Shown here piece after piece: positions 42,785 to 51,527 of a stretch of DNA of 64,000 nucleotides. The notes under the pieces were generated by a model. That model saw only the letters and a list, made by a program, of their open reading frames with translations, ran no database searches and had not been told where the DNA came from. Source of the stretch: Parabacteroides sp. (GTDB lineage: Bacteria > Bacteroidota > Bacteroidia > Bacteroidales > Tannerellaceae); the NCBI GenBank assembly GCA_022775005.1, contig JALFJR010000061.1, positions 1 to 64,000 of the forward strand, in the 5' to 3' direction. A program made the position numbers and the translations under genes. Every line of letters starts with the position of its first letter. Positions within the stretch are counted from its first letter, which is position 1.

Positions 42785-42802
42785 CTCTGCTGTCTGTTTT
42801 GA

Positions 42803-43483
42803 TTAATCTCTGTTTCTTCCACCCAGGAAGATCATTACATAATATAATAAGGTAGCGAGCGAACCCAATGCGGCCACAACGTAGGTATAAGCGGCAGAGC
42901 GCAGGGCATCTTCCGCTTTATCGTGTGTGAAGGCATTGGTGATGCCGGCTTGGCTCAACCATACCAACGCACGTTGGCTGGCGTTGATCTCGACCGGCAG
43001 CGTAATGAAGCTGAACAACGTGGTCGAGGCGAACAAGATGATACCAAAAAGCATCAGCTGCGGAAAGGTCTGCAACATCAGCATACCGCCCAACAAGACC
43101 CATGTCATGATGTTGGAGGCGAAGCTCACCACCGGCACTAAGGCTGAACGCATACGAAGGGGAGCGTAAGCCGTCGCATGCTGCACGGCGTGGCCACACT
43201 CATGGGCAGCCACGGCGGCAGCGGCGATGCTGTTGCTGTAATAAACCGACTCACTGAGGTTGACGGTTTGAGTGGCTGGGTTGTAGTGGTCGGTCAAATG
43301 TCCCGGTGTAGAGGTTACCCGTACATCATAGATACCGTTGTCACGCAACATCTTCTCTGCAACATCTCTTCCCGTCATGCCATTGGGCATGGGTATTTTC
43401 GAATATTTCTCGAACTTGCTTTGCAGGCGGGAAGAAACCAACCAACTCAGTAAGGCGAATCCTATGAAAATAATCCAATACAT
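42803..43483 (-). CDS. YugP-like zinc metallopeptidase
   Basis: A 226-residue membrane protein with an N-terminal membrane segment (1-18), the zinc site HECGH at 94-98, and further hydrophobic segments in the C-terminal half (about 120-165 and 198-222). It matches the YugP (Zn-dependent protease) family, whose physiological substrates are unknown. Lies between purA and hisS with short gaps. Confidence 0.88.
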   Translation of the reverse strand: MYWIIFIGFALLSWLVSSRLQSKFEKYSKIPMPNGMTGRDVAEKMLRDNGIYDVRVTSTPGHLTDHYNPATQTVNLSESVYYSNSIAAAAVAAHECGHAVQHATAYAPLRMRSALVPVVSFASNIMTWVLLGGMLMLQTFPQLMLFGIILFASTTLFSFITLPVEINASQRALVWLSQAGITNAFTHDKAEDALRSAAYTYVVAALGSLATLLYYVMIFLGGRNRD

Positions 43484-43511
43484 ATATAAACCCCTGTTTG
43501 TCTTTTTGTTG

Positions 43512-44783
43512 TTACTCTTCTGTATATCTAATAATGGTTTGCTCGCGATCCGGTCCCACCGATACGATCTTTACGGGAACACCCAATTCCTCCTCCAAGA
43601 AAGAGAGGTAGGCATTGAACTCCTCGGGGAACTCATCCTCGCTCTTCATCTTCGTCAAATCGGTCTTCCAACCGGGCAGCTCTACATAGATTGGCTCTAC
43701 CGTGTCGTCGATCTCGTAAGGGAACTCGTTCGTCTCCTCGCCGTTGATCTTGTAAGCGACACACGCCTTGATGGTGTCGAATGAATCGAGTACATCGCTC
43801 TTCATCATGATCAGCTGGCTCACTCCATTGATCATCACCGCATATCTCAGCGCAACGAGGTCGATCCAACCGCAACGGCGCTTACGACCCGTAACGGCAC
43901 CAAACTCATGACCTAACTGGCCAATCTTGTCGCCCACCTCATCAAACAACTCTGTGGGGAATGGTCCGCTGCCGACACGTGTGCAATAGGCTTTGAAGAT
44001 ACCATATACCTCACCGACGTTGCGGGGAGAGATACCCAAACCGGTGCAGCAACCGGCGCAGATCGTGTTAGAAGAGGTTACGAACGGATAAGAGCCGAAA
44101 TCAATATCCAGCATCGTGCCTTGCGCGCCCTCTGCCAGTACGGATTTCTCCTCTTTCAACAAACCGTTGATGAAGTGCTCGCTGTCGATCAGCTTAAACT
44201 GTTTCAAGTAGTTCAGTGCATCCATCCACTGTGCCTCCAGTTCCGTGATGTCGTATGTATAGTTCAAAGAACGCAAGATTGCTTCGTGACGGGCTTTAGC
44301 TACGGCATATTTCTCTTCAAAGTTATGCAGCAAATCACCTACACGCACACCGTTACGGCTCACCTTGTCTGTATAAGTCGGGCCAATGCCTTTGCCTGTC
44401 GTACCGATCTTTCCACTACCTTTCGCTGCCTCATATGCGGCATCCAAGATGCGGTGGGTGGGCAGGATCAGGTGCGCTTTCTTAGAGATATAGAGTTGCT
44501 TGGTGATGTCGTGACCGCTGGCAGCCAAGGCCTCAGCCTCCTGCTTAAACAACAGCGGATCCAATACTACACCGTTACCGATCACATTGATTTTTCCTCC
44601 TTGGAAAATACCGGACGGGATGGAGCGTAACACATATTTCTCACCGTTGAACTCCAGTGTATGTCCGGCGTTGGGACCTCCTTGGAAACGTGTAACCACA
44701 TCGTACTTCGGAGTCAAGACATCGACAACCTTGCCTTTGCCTTCGTCGCCCCATTGCAATCCTAACAAAACATCTACTTTCAT
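43512..44783 (-). CDS. purA: Adenylosuccinate synthetase
   Basis: A 423-residue enzyme that joins IMP and aspartate with GTP in AMP synthesis. The P-loop QWGDEGKGK is at 10-18, followed by GGPNAGHT, the IMP-binding region GTTGKGIGPTY and SRNGVR, the GAQGTMLDIDFG block and the GTP-binding site with TGRKRRCGWID. Encoded 30 bp after fur. Confidence 0.97.
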   Translation of the reverse strand: MKVDVLLGLQWGDEGKGKVVDVLTPKYDVVTRFQGGPNAGHTLEFNGEKYVLRSIPSGIFQGGKINVIGNGVVLDPLLFKQEAEALAASGHDITKQLYISKKAHLILPTHRILDAAYEAAKGSGKIGTTGKGIGPTYTDKVSRNGVRVGDLLHNFEEKYAVAKARHEAILRSLNYTYDITELEAQWMDALNYLKQFKLIDSEHFINGLLKEEKSVLAEGAQGTMLDIDFGSYPFVTSSNTICAGCCTGLGISPRNVGEVYGIFKAYCTRVGSGPFPTELFDEVGDKIGQLGHEFGAVTGRKRRCGWIDLVALRYAVMINGVSQLIMMKSDVLDSFDTIKACVAYKINGEETNEFPYEIDDTVEPIYVELPGWKTDLTKMKSEDEFPEEFNAYLSFLEEELGVPVKIVSVGPDREQTIIRYTEE

Positions 44784-44813
44784 CTTTTATCTGTTTATTA
44801 TATTCAACTCAAT

Positions 44814-45287
44814 TTATTTGTCGCTCTTTTTATCTTTGCTTTTTTGCCGTTGCCTGCACTTCGCACATTGCCCATAAATGTAGATGCAATGGTAAGCCGG
44901 CGTGAAACGATTCTTTCGCATGACGGAGGGATCAATGGGTTGCTCCTTGCTGCTTATCTTGCGGATACTTCCGCATTGTGTGCAAACAAGATGCGTGCGG
45001 TTGGTTGATAAACAACAGAGCCCAAACTGCTGTGTGCTGCCATTGAGTGGATGGCGAGTCACCACATCCGCATCGATTAAAATCTCCAGCGTGTTATAAA
45101 TCGTTGCCCGACTGACTGTGAACTGCTTTTTTTGCAGCAGATCAAGGATCATGTTTACATCAAAAGGACCTTTGAAAGTGCAAATCACTTCCAAAACCTT
45201 GTGCCGCTCTTCGGTGCGCTTGAGGTGTTTACGTTCAAGGTATGTATCGAATTGCCGCAGAATCGCTATGTACTCATTCTCTTTCAT
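44814..45287 (-). CDS. fur: Fur family metal-responsive repressor
   Basis: A 157-residue regulator with an N-terminal winged helix (FTVSRATIYNTLEILIDADVV) and a C-terminal dimerisation domain containing two CxxC zinc pairs, CTQCG and CAKC. ATG 45287 (MKENEYI) is preferred over an in-frame TTG nine bases upstream. Fur, Zur or PerR sub-type cannot be fixed from sequence alone. Its leading position in a purA-yugP-hisS operon gives iron- or peroxide-linked control over those genes only if autoregulated (inference). Confidence 0.9.
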   Translation of the reverse strand: MKENEYIAILRQFDTYLERKHLKRTEERHKVLEVICTFKGPFDVNMILDLLQKKQFTVSRATIYNTLEILIDADVVTRHPLNGSTQQFGLCCLSTNRTHLVCTQCGSIRKISSKEQPIDPSVMRKNRFTPAYHCIYIYGQCAKCRQRQKSKDKKSDK

Positions 45288-45308
45288 CCCTGCCAATCAG
45301 ACGAACGG

Positions 45309-45338
45309 CAAAGTTAACGTATTTATTTTAATCGCAAA
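45309..45338 (-). promoter_or_regulatory. Promoter of the fur operon
   Basis: On the minus strand TTTG (45335-45338), an 18 bp spacer and TAACTTTG (45309-45316). Confidence 0.65.
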
Positions 45339-45347
45339 GCTTCGCGC

Positions 45348-46025
45348 TTAATTATCAAACTCGAATTTGAAATCATTATACAAATCTTTCCATAGCAATC
45401 GTTCCGGTTGGCGTTTGATGTATTGATTTACCCCTTCTAATAGGTGAGTGGCTTGTTGAGGATCTTGCCGACCATAGAAGCGCAGGGCCTGAACGGCGGC
45501 TCGTCGTTCAAATAGGCTGACATCACTGCCTATCGTTTTCAGGGCCTCCGCAATCGTCTGCTCGATCAGGGGAGCAGCCAGCGGCCAGCGGTTTTTGAAC
45601 CGTTCTGCTTGCAAGAGGAAGGCTGCGGCTCGCCCATACGGCCAATCCGTGCGGGTGTAAATCGCATTGACCAACTCCTCCGCATAGGGTAAACGAGACA
45701 GCAAGTGTTTGCTCAGCAACTCGATGATCTCCGGATAGGGCGCTTCCTCGATCCAACGCAAGGCTTCCGGCATGGGAAACTCTTGCAGGGGTTGCAAAAG
45801 GGTGGCCAATATCTTGAGCTCCCGGCAATCGGCTGCCCATAGCGCATGAGCCAAAGAGGTGCTTGGCTCATGCTGTTGGGCGATCACTTTGATTTCGGGA
45901 TAAGAAACCCCGAAGTTCAGTTTATAGCGTAGGCCTTTTTCTCGCATACTGCTCGCTGTCACGCCATTCATGGCCAGACGTAACTGATTGCGTATGCTGC
46001 GAATGGTCTCTTGCGTGGTCTCCAT
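45348..46025 (-). CDS. AlkD-like HEAT-repeat DNA alkylation repair protein
   Basis: A 225-residue all-helical protein with repeated WAADCRELKILATLL and ERRAAVQALRFYGRQD segments typical of the HEAT-like DNA glycosylase family AlkC/AlkD. Members excise positively charged alkylated bases, but several paralogues are inactive and I cannot verify the catalytic residues. It follows the DPP III gene by 2 bp and is probably co-transcribed. No terminator is evident before the fur promoter. Confidence 0.7.
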   Translation of the reverse strand: METTQETIRSIRNQLRLAMNGVTASSMREKGLRYKLNFGVSYPEIKVIAQQHEPSTSLAHALWAADCRELKILATLLQPLQEFPMPEALRWIEEAPYPEIIELLSKHLLSRLPYAEELVNAIYTRTDWPYGRAAAFLLQAERFKNRWPLAAPLIEQTIAEALKTIGSDVSLFERRAAVQALRFYGRQDPQQATHLLEGVNQYIKRQPERLLWKDLYNDFKFEFDN

Positions 46026-46027
46026 GC

Positions 46028-48076
46028 TTAATTGTTATAAGTCGGTAGGAATGAATAGTTGCGGCTGTAACGCAACATTTGCTCGGCATATCCCTCGGAG
46101 TAATCCAACACGATGTCTGTCACCTCGCCTTTGGCGTTCTTCACCTCCTTCATGATCGGATTGACAAAGCCTTTGTAGGGCGCCAAGTTCAACTTAGCAT
46201 AGCGCTCCAGCACCTCTTTGTGCAGGGCTGGATCCACTTTCACGCCATAGTTTTCTACCAATGCTTTGCCTGACGCATAGTCGCCTTCGCTCTTGATGCG
46301 CTGAACTTCGGCTAACAGCTTGCCAAACAACTCACGGAGCTTGTCGTAGTCGTTGACCACGATGTAATGTTTGCCCTCTTTTTCCGCAAGCTCGATCACC
46401 TTCTCTGCCTTGCCCTGCTCATACGCCCATTTGGCAATCAGCTGACGGTTGCGCATGTGAGCCTCCGTCACATCCTTGCCTAACTCAATGCGCACCAATT
46501 GGGTCATCAAGCCGTTCATGATGTATTTGTAGTAAGCCGCTTTATAGGCATCCTCGTTGGGTAGCAATCCCAGTTCGATGATCTTGGGATCTGCCATATA
46601 GTAGAGGGCGAACAGGTCGGCACGCGCCTCCTCCAACGTAGAGCTGTAAGCCTTTAAGGCATCAGGATCGGTACCGGGTAACAATTTACCGGAGCCATGT
46701 CCCAAGCACTCATGCAGATCCGTGTGCAGATTATCGCTTTGGAAACCATATTGCTTGCTCAGTTCACGCTCTGTGTCGCTCCAGATAAACTCCTCGCCAA
46801 AACCATTGCCTTGAGCAGCCTTGTCGTAGGCCTCAGTGATATTCTCGATGGTGACAGACTTGGAACCATGATCCCGACGGATCCAATCGGCATTAGGAAG
46901 GTTGATGCCAATCGGGGTAGCCGGGTAGCAATCGCCAGCCAGCATCGCTACGGTGATGACCTTTGCGCTGACACCTTTCACCTCTTCCTTCTTGAAACGT
47001 GCATCTACCGGAGAGTGATCCTCAAACCATTGTGCTTTGTCGCTGATGATCCTCGTGCGGGTGGTAGCCTCTTTGTTGATGAAGTTCACGGTGGATTCCC
47101 AAGAGGCCTTCATGCCAAGCGGATCGCCGTAGGTCTCGATGAATCCGTTCACAAAATCCACCTCCGAAGCGGTATCCTCTACCCAAAGGATGGAGTAGGC
47201 GTCGAATGTTTTCAAGTCTCCTGTTTGATAATAGGCGATCAGTTTCTCGATGATGGCCTTCTGTGCGTCGTTCTCCGCAAAAGGAATGGCGGCTTGCAAC
47301 TCAGCCACGATGTGCTCAATGGCTTCGCTATATAATCCACCCACTTTCCATACCTTCTCTTTGATCTCACCGTTCTCTTTCACCAAACGACTGTTCAAAC
47401 CGTAGGAGATGGGGGCGATCGTGTCTTGTCCCTGTTTCATCTGGGCGTAGAAATCTTCTACTTCCTTTTGGTTGATACCACCGCCATAATAGTTATTGGA
47501 AGAGGCTAAGATCAAATCATCATCACCACTTTGCACGCTTCGCTTGGGCATAACGGAAGGATCGAACATCACACGAGCCAACTTGGCCAGCAGTTGATCT
47601 ACGTTCTCACCCTGCTGCAGGGGTAATTTGCTGGCATCTACTTGATGCAGGCAGTTCATGAAGAACTCGGCAGAGAATTCCGGTTGGAATTTATCCAACG
47701 CATAGTGATGGTGAATGCCACTGGAGAACCATACTCGTTTCAGATAGGTCTCCAATGCCTTAAATTCAGGGTTCTCTCGATCCCCCTTGTAATCGGTGTA
47801 AATGACCTCTAATGTGCGGCGAATCGCTAAGTTGTAGCGTCCGTTTTGATCGAAAAGAATATCTCGACCCATCAAGGCAGCCTCAGAGAGGTGATATAAT
47901 AACTGTTTTTGTCTTAACGAGAGTGATTCGAATCCGGGTACTTGGTAACGCAAGATCTCCAGATCGGCGAATTTATCTACCATATAATTAAATTCTTTAG
48001 AGGACCCCTTGTCGGCTTGCCCTGTGCAGGCAGTCATAGCCACGGCGGTCATGAGTGATAACATTATTTTCTTCAT
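46028..48076 (-). CDS. Dipeptidyl-peptidase III (M49), lipoprotein
   Basis: A 682-residue metallopeptidase that releases dipeptides. The zinc motif HECLGH and the third ligand in EEARADLF, about 28 residues later, fit the bacterial M49 pattern. The N-terminus MKKIMLSLMTAVAMTAC is a lipoprotein signal (lipid cysteine at 17), so it is envelope-bound, unlike cytosolic eukaryotic DPP III. With the DPP7-type peptidase elsewhere in the window it points to dipeptide-based peptide use. Confidence 0.94.
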   Translation of the reverse strand: MKKIMLSLMTAVAMTACTGQADKGSSKEFNYMVDKFADLEILRYQVPGFESLSLRQKQLLYHLSEAALMGRDILFDQNGRYNLAIRRTLEVIYTDYKGDRENPEFKALETYLKRVWFSSGIHHHYALDKFQPEFSAEFFMNCLHQVDASKLPLQQGENVDQLLAKLARVMFDPSVMPKRSVQSGDDDLILASSNNYYGGGINQKEVEDFYAQMKQGQDTIAPISYGLNSRLVKENGEIKEKVWKVGGLYSEAIEHIVAELQAAIPFAENDAQKAIIEKLIAYYQTGDLKTFDAYSILWVEDTASEVDFVNGFIETYGDPLGMKASWESTVNFINKEATTRTRIISDKAQWFEDHSPVDARFKKEEVKGVSAKVITVAMLAGDCYPATPIGINLPNADWIRRDHGSKSVTIENITEAYDKAAQGNGFGEEFIWSDTERELSKQYGFQSDNLHTDLHECLGHGSGKLLPGTDPDALKAYSSTLEEARADLFALYYMADPKIIELGLLPNEDAYKAAYYKYIMNGLMTQLVRIELGKDVTEAHMRNRQLIAKWAYEQGKAEKVIELAEKEGKHYIVVNDYDKLRELFGKLLAEVQRIKSEGDYASGKALVENYGVKVDPALHKEVLERYAKLNLAPYKGFVNPIMKEVKNAKGEVTDIVLDYSEGYAEQMLRYSRNYSFLPTYNN

Positions 48077-48124
48077 ATATTCATTGCTTTTGTCTCCCGA
48101 TTCAGGTTGTCTGTCCGACTGGCG

Positions 48125-48155
48125 CGAAGATACGTATTATGGAGCCAATATCAAA
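48125..48155 (-). promoter_or_regulatory. Promoter of the DPP III gene
   Basis: On the minus strand TTG (48153-48155), a roughly 20 bp spacer and TATCTTCG (48125-48132, one mismatch). The divergent mnmA has a -7-like TATTTTTG at 48174-48181 without a clear -33 box. Confidence 0.5.
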
Positions 48156-48205
48156 GGTTTGCGTTTTTTTCTCTATTTTTGCCTTCGTATTAAACAAAGA
48201 AAGAA

Positions 48206-49273
48206 ATGGAGATCGCAGCATTAGTTTCTGGAGGAGTGGATAGCTCCGTGGTGGTACATTTATTAAAGGAGGCAGGCTATGAGCCAACTATCTTTTACAT
48301 CCGCATCGGGATGGAGGATAAGGATGGCTATATTGATTGTCCGGCGGAGGAAGATATTGAGATTACCTCGTATATCGCCCGCAAATATGGTTGTCGGTTT
48401 GAGATCGTTTCCCTGCACGAGGAGTATTGGGATCGGGTGGTTAGCTATACGATTGATTCGGTGAAACGGGGATTGACACCCAATCCGGATATGATGTGCA
48501 ATAAGTTCATTAAGTTTGGTTGCTTCGAGGAGAAGTGGGGCAAGGACTTTGACAAGATTGCTACGGGTCATTATGCGACTACGACAGAGATAGATGGCAA
48601 GGTGTGGCTTTCGACCGCTAAAGATCCGGTGAAAGATCAAACCGATTTCTTGGGGCAGATTACCCGCTTGCAGATTCAGAAGCTGATGTTCCCGATTGGT
48701 CATTTGATGAAGAGTGAGGTGCGAACCATAGCGGAGGCTCAGAAGTTGCCCAGTGCCAAGCGGAAAGATAGCCAAGGCATCTGTTTCTTGGGCAAAATCA
48801 ACTACAATGAGTTTATCGAGCGTTATTTAGGAAAGCGCACCGGTAAGATTGTGGAATTGGAGACCGGGAAAGTTGTAGGCAAGCACAATGGCTATTGGTT
48901 TCACACGATTGGTCAGCGTAAGGGCTTGGGCTTGAGTGGTGGCCCTTGGTTTGTGATCAAGAAAGACATCAAACGCAATATCATCTATGTGTCTAATGGC
49001 TATGACCCGGAGACGCAATATGGAAAAGTAATCAATATGCAAGGATTTGATTTCATCACGGAGGATCCTTGGGGAGAGTTCACTGACGAAAAGGAGATTA
49101 CTTTCAAGATTCGTCACACACCGGAGTTTACAAAGGGGCGACTTCGTCGCATTGGCGATTTGTATCGGATAGAATCAGATGAGAAAATCCAGGGTATTGC
49201 TCCCGGGCAGTATGGCGTTGTGTATGATCAAGATCATCACCTCTGTTATGGCAGTGGAATGATCATTGAATAA
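48206..49273 (+). CDS. mnmA: tRNA-specific 2-thiouridylase
   Basis: A 355-residue enzyme that thiolates the wobble uridine (s2U34) of Lys, Glu and Gln tRNAs. It has the PP-loop SGGVDSS (8-14), the catalytic cysteine in [13 protein letters not shown] (about residue 97) and the partner cysteine in SQGICFLGK (about 194), followed by the central and beta-barrel C-terminal domains. Divergent from the DPP III gene, convergent with prs. Confidence 0.94.
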   Translation: MEIAALVSGGVDSSVVVHLLKEAGYEPTIFYIRIGMEDKDGYIDCPAEEDIEITSYIARKYGCRFEIVSLHEEYWDRVVSYTIDSVKRGLTPNPDMMCNKFIKFGCFEEKWGKDFDKIATGHYATTTEIDGKVWLSTAKDPVKDQTDFLGQITRLQIQKLMFPIGHLMKSEVRTIAEAQKLPSAKRKDSQGICFLGKINYNEFIERYLGKRTGKIVELETGKVVGKHNGYWFHTIGQRKGLGLSGGPWFVIKKDIKRNIIYVSNGYDPETQYGKVINMQGFDFITEDPWGEFTDEKEITFKIRHTPEFTKGRLRRIGDLYRIESDEKIQGIAPGQYGVVYDQDHHLCYGSGMIIE

Positions 49274-49285
49274 TTATGAATTTTG

Positions 49286-49362
49286 AATTATGAGTTTTGA
49301 ATTTTGAATTAAGCGTTGGATAGCCATTATCGTCTATCATTCAAAATTCAAAACTCATAATT
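49286..49362. repeat. Perfect 24-bp inverted repeat between mnmA and prs
   Basis: The arms at 49286-49309 and 49339-49362 are perfectly complementary and begin AATTATGAGTTTTG; the spacer is 29 nt. A related AATTATGAATTTTG copy precedes the left arm. It sits between two convergent genes and may serve as a bidirectional terminator or be a small dispersed palindrome. Confidence 0.85.
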
Positions 49363-49367
49363 ATTTG

Positions 49368-50309
49368 TTAGATTTTGTAGAGGGAGCTGATAGACTCACC
49401 GCTGCATACGCGACGGATCGCCTCAGCAAACATGTCGGCGATAGACAGCACCTTTACCTTTGCGCATTTCTTTGCGTAAGGAATAGAATCCGTAAAGATC
49501 ATCTCGGTCAAAGCGGATTGATCAACACGAGTAGAAGCCGGATCAGACATCACCGCATGGCTGGCAATTGCACGAACTGATTTCGCACCATTCTCCATCA
49601 TCAAGTTGGCCGCTTTCGTGATCGTGCCTGCGGTATCTACCATATCATCTACCAAAAGAACATCCAATCCCTTCACGTCACCAATGATGCGCATCTCTGC
49701 GACTTCATTCGCACGCAAGCGAGATTTGTGGCAAATAACCATCGGTACACCTAAATATTTAGAATAGCTGCTCGCACGCTTCGTACCACCTACGTCAGGT
49801 GTAGCGATACAAAGATTATCAATAGGCAGAGCGTTCTTAATGTGCTCCAAGAATACCGTTGAGGCATACAAGTGATCCACCGGCACGTTGAAAAATCCTT
49901 GAATCTGGTCAGCGTGCAGATCCATTGTGATCAAGCGATTGATACCTGCGGTACTCAACATATCGGCGATCAATTTTGCACCGATAGAGACACGCGGTTT
50001 GTCTTTTCTATCTTGACGTGCCCAACCGAAATAGGGAATAACTGCGATGATCGAATGTGCGGATGCACGTTTAGCGGCGTCAATCATCAACAACAACTCC
50101 ATCAGATTGTCAGAGTTGGGGAAGGTAGATTGCACCAAGAATACATCTTTGCCACGAATGGATTCCTCGTAAGAAACGGAGAACTCACCATCAGCGAAGT
50201 GCTGGATATTCATTTGTCCCAGAGGACAACCTAAACTTTTGCAAATTTTCTCTGCAAGGTAACGGGAGTTGGTTCCCGAGAACACCAAGAATGGAGTTTG
50301 TGCGCTCAT
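49368..50309 (-). CDS. prs: Ribose-phosphate pyrophosphokinase
   Basis: A 313-residue enzyme that makes PRPP from ribose 5-phosphate and ATP for nucleotide, His and Trp synthesis. Motifs: ATP loop YFGWARQDRKDKPR, DLHADQIQGFF, and the PRPP-binding DVLLVDDMVDTAGT. Usual length. A -7 element TAATTTTG (minus strand, 50348-50355) is close upstream, and a second promoter plus terminator lies further upstream. Confidence 0.96.
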   Translation of the reverse strand: MSAQTPFLVFSGTNSRYLAEKICKSLGCPLGQMNIQHFADGEFSVSYEESIRGKDVFLVQSTFPNSDNLMELLLMIDAAKRASAHSIIAVIPYFGWARQDRKDKPRVSIGAKLIADMLSTAGINRLITMDLHADQIQGFFNVPVDHLYASTVFLEHIKNALPIDNLCIATPDVGGTKRASSYSKYLGVPMVICHKSRLRANEVAEMRIIGDVKGLDVLLVDDMVDTAGTITKAANLMMENGAKSVRAIASHAVMSDPASTRVDQSALTEMIFTDSIPYAKKCAKVKVLSIADMFAEAIRRVCSGESISSLYKI

Positions 50310-50391
50310 TTTTGTAATTTATAAATGAATAGATTTGAATCGTGCCGCAAAATTACAAAACTTATTTACATTCCCTTGCTTATTAGAAAAG

Positions 50392-50426
50392 AAAAAAGCC
50401 CCGAACCGCACGGTCGGGGGCTTTTC
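50392..50426 (-). terminator. Terminator or attenuator upstream of prs
   Basis: AAAAGCCCCGA (50394-50404) pairs with TCGGGGGCTTTT (50414-50425). Read leftward the stem is followed by TTTTTTC, so it terminates leftward transcripts before prs. Confidence 0.75.
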
Positions 50427-50472
50427 TATAGGCTGTGAAGTTAGTCCTTATTGAGGAACATCTCCATCAGCG

Positions 50473-50503
50473 TAAAGATAGAGTGGATTAATTTTTCTGC
50501 AAA
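50473..50503 (-). promoter_or_regulatory. Leftward promoter feeding the hairpin upstream of prs
   Basis: On the minus strand TTTG (50500-50503), a 19 bp spacer and TATCTTTA (50473-50480, one mismatch to TAnnTTTG). The transcript would be about 75 nt to the terminator and contains a possible 8-codon frame (MEMFLNKD, 50467-50441). Confidence 0.45.
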
Positions 50504-50543
50504 CAAACAACAGAATGAGGAGACGAGCAAATTAAAGGTTTTA

Positions 50544-50629
50544 AGGGGCACTGTTGAGGGTATAAATTGTTATTTAGGGGCGAAATTTACTATTCAGGGG
50601 CGAAAATTCCGATGGAATGATTATTTTTG
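50544..50629 (+). promoter_or_regulatory. Repeats and -7 element upstream of the LytTR gene
   Basis: TATTTAGGGGCGAAA (50571-50585) and TATTCAGGGGCGAAA (50591-50605) are direct repeats 20 bp apart; weaker AGGGG/GAGGG copies lie at 50544 and 50556. TATTTTTG at 50622-50629 fits the -7. LytTR regulators bind direct repeats of about this spacing, so autoregulation is plausible. Confidence 0.5.
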
Positions 50630-50662
50630 CAACCGATTAATGCGTCAAAAGGAGATTTATCA

Positions 50663-51511
50663 ATGGGCATGTGGGATAAAAATATACCATCTTATATCTA
50701 CGATAAGCAGCATATCGTGCAACTTATTTTGTGGACAGCCTTTTTTGCGTTGGTCTTTATCAATATCTATAAGCCCTTCAGCTCCTCTTCTTGGTATGAT
50801 ATTTCGGAGTTTAAGTTCTTTGTCTTCTCCAGCTTAATCATCCTGACGGGTGTCTTGGTGGTGGTGTTGAGTCGTATCATCATGTTCCACTGGGGGAAAC
50901 GACACGCCATCTCTGTGGGAAACTATTCGATTTGGATCCTGTTAGAGATCTTCTTCATGTCGTTGTTCTATACGATTTATACATTGGTGCTTAATCCGGA
51001 AAGGGAATACATGGATGTGTTTGAGACCTCTACCATCAATACCAGTTTGGTGTTGCTGCTGCCCTATTCAGTGTTGCATTTTTACTTTTCCTATAAAGAT
51101 AAAGAGCGGCGATTGTTGCTGTTGGAAGAGCATCAAGAGGAGGTCATAGCTCGGCAAAGCGTTTTTTCATTCTATGATGAGAAACAAGAGCTTCGCCTGT
51201 CAGTGAAGCGAAGCGAATTGCTCTATTTGGAGTCGGCGGATAATTATGTCTGCATCTGGTATCTGAGCAAAGGGCAATTGACCAAATTCCTCCTGCGCAA
51301 CTCCTTGAAGGCGATGGAAGAACACTTCGCGGACACGAATGTGCTGCGTTGTCATCGCTCCTATATGGTCAATTTTGAGCAAGTGAAAGTGATTCGTCGG
51401 GAGAAGGAGGGGATTTTCCTTGAGTTAGGGATCGAGCGGGTGCCCGATATCCCCATCTCAAAGACTTATAGCGAGAAGGTTATGCGGTGGTTCCAGACCT
51501 ATTCCGCATAA
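50663..51511 (+). CDS. LytTR family transcriptional regulator with membrane domain
   Basis: A 282-residue protein from ATG 50663; an in-frame TTG at 50627 falls inside the -7 box and is rejected. The N-terminal half has four hydrophobic segments (about residues 20-150). The C-terminal LytTR domain carries LLYLESADNYVCIWY, LRNSLKAMEEHF and the DNA-contacting LRCHRSYMVN. Membrane-tethered LytTR proteins of this type are common in Bacteroidetes and have unknown signals. An inverted repeat GGTTATGCGG/CCGCATAACC (51479-51513) spans the stop codon. Confidence 0.88.
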   Translation: MGMWDKNIPSYIYDKQHIVQLILWTAFFALVFINIYKPFSSSSWYDISEFKFFVFSSLIILTGVLVVVLSRIIMFHWGKRHAISVGNYSIWILLEIFFMSLFYTIYTLVLNPEREYMDVFETSTINTSLVLLLPYSVLHFYFSYKDKERRLLLLEEHQEEVIARQSVFSFYDEKQELRLSVKRSELLYLESADNYVCIWYLSKGQLTKFLLRNSLKAMEEHFADTNVLRCHRSYMVNFEQVKVIRREKEGIFLELGIERVPDIPISKTYSEKVMRWFQTYSA

Positions 51512-51527
51512 CCTTCGGTGGTTGCTT

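Noticed and set aside
50627..50662. Upstream TTG start for the LytTR protein
   Set aside because: The codon lies inside the TATTTTTG -7 element, so it cannot be in the transcript.
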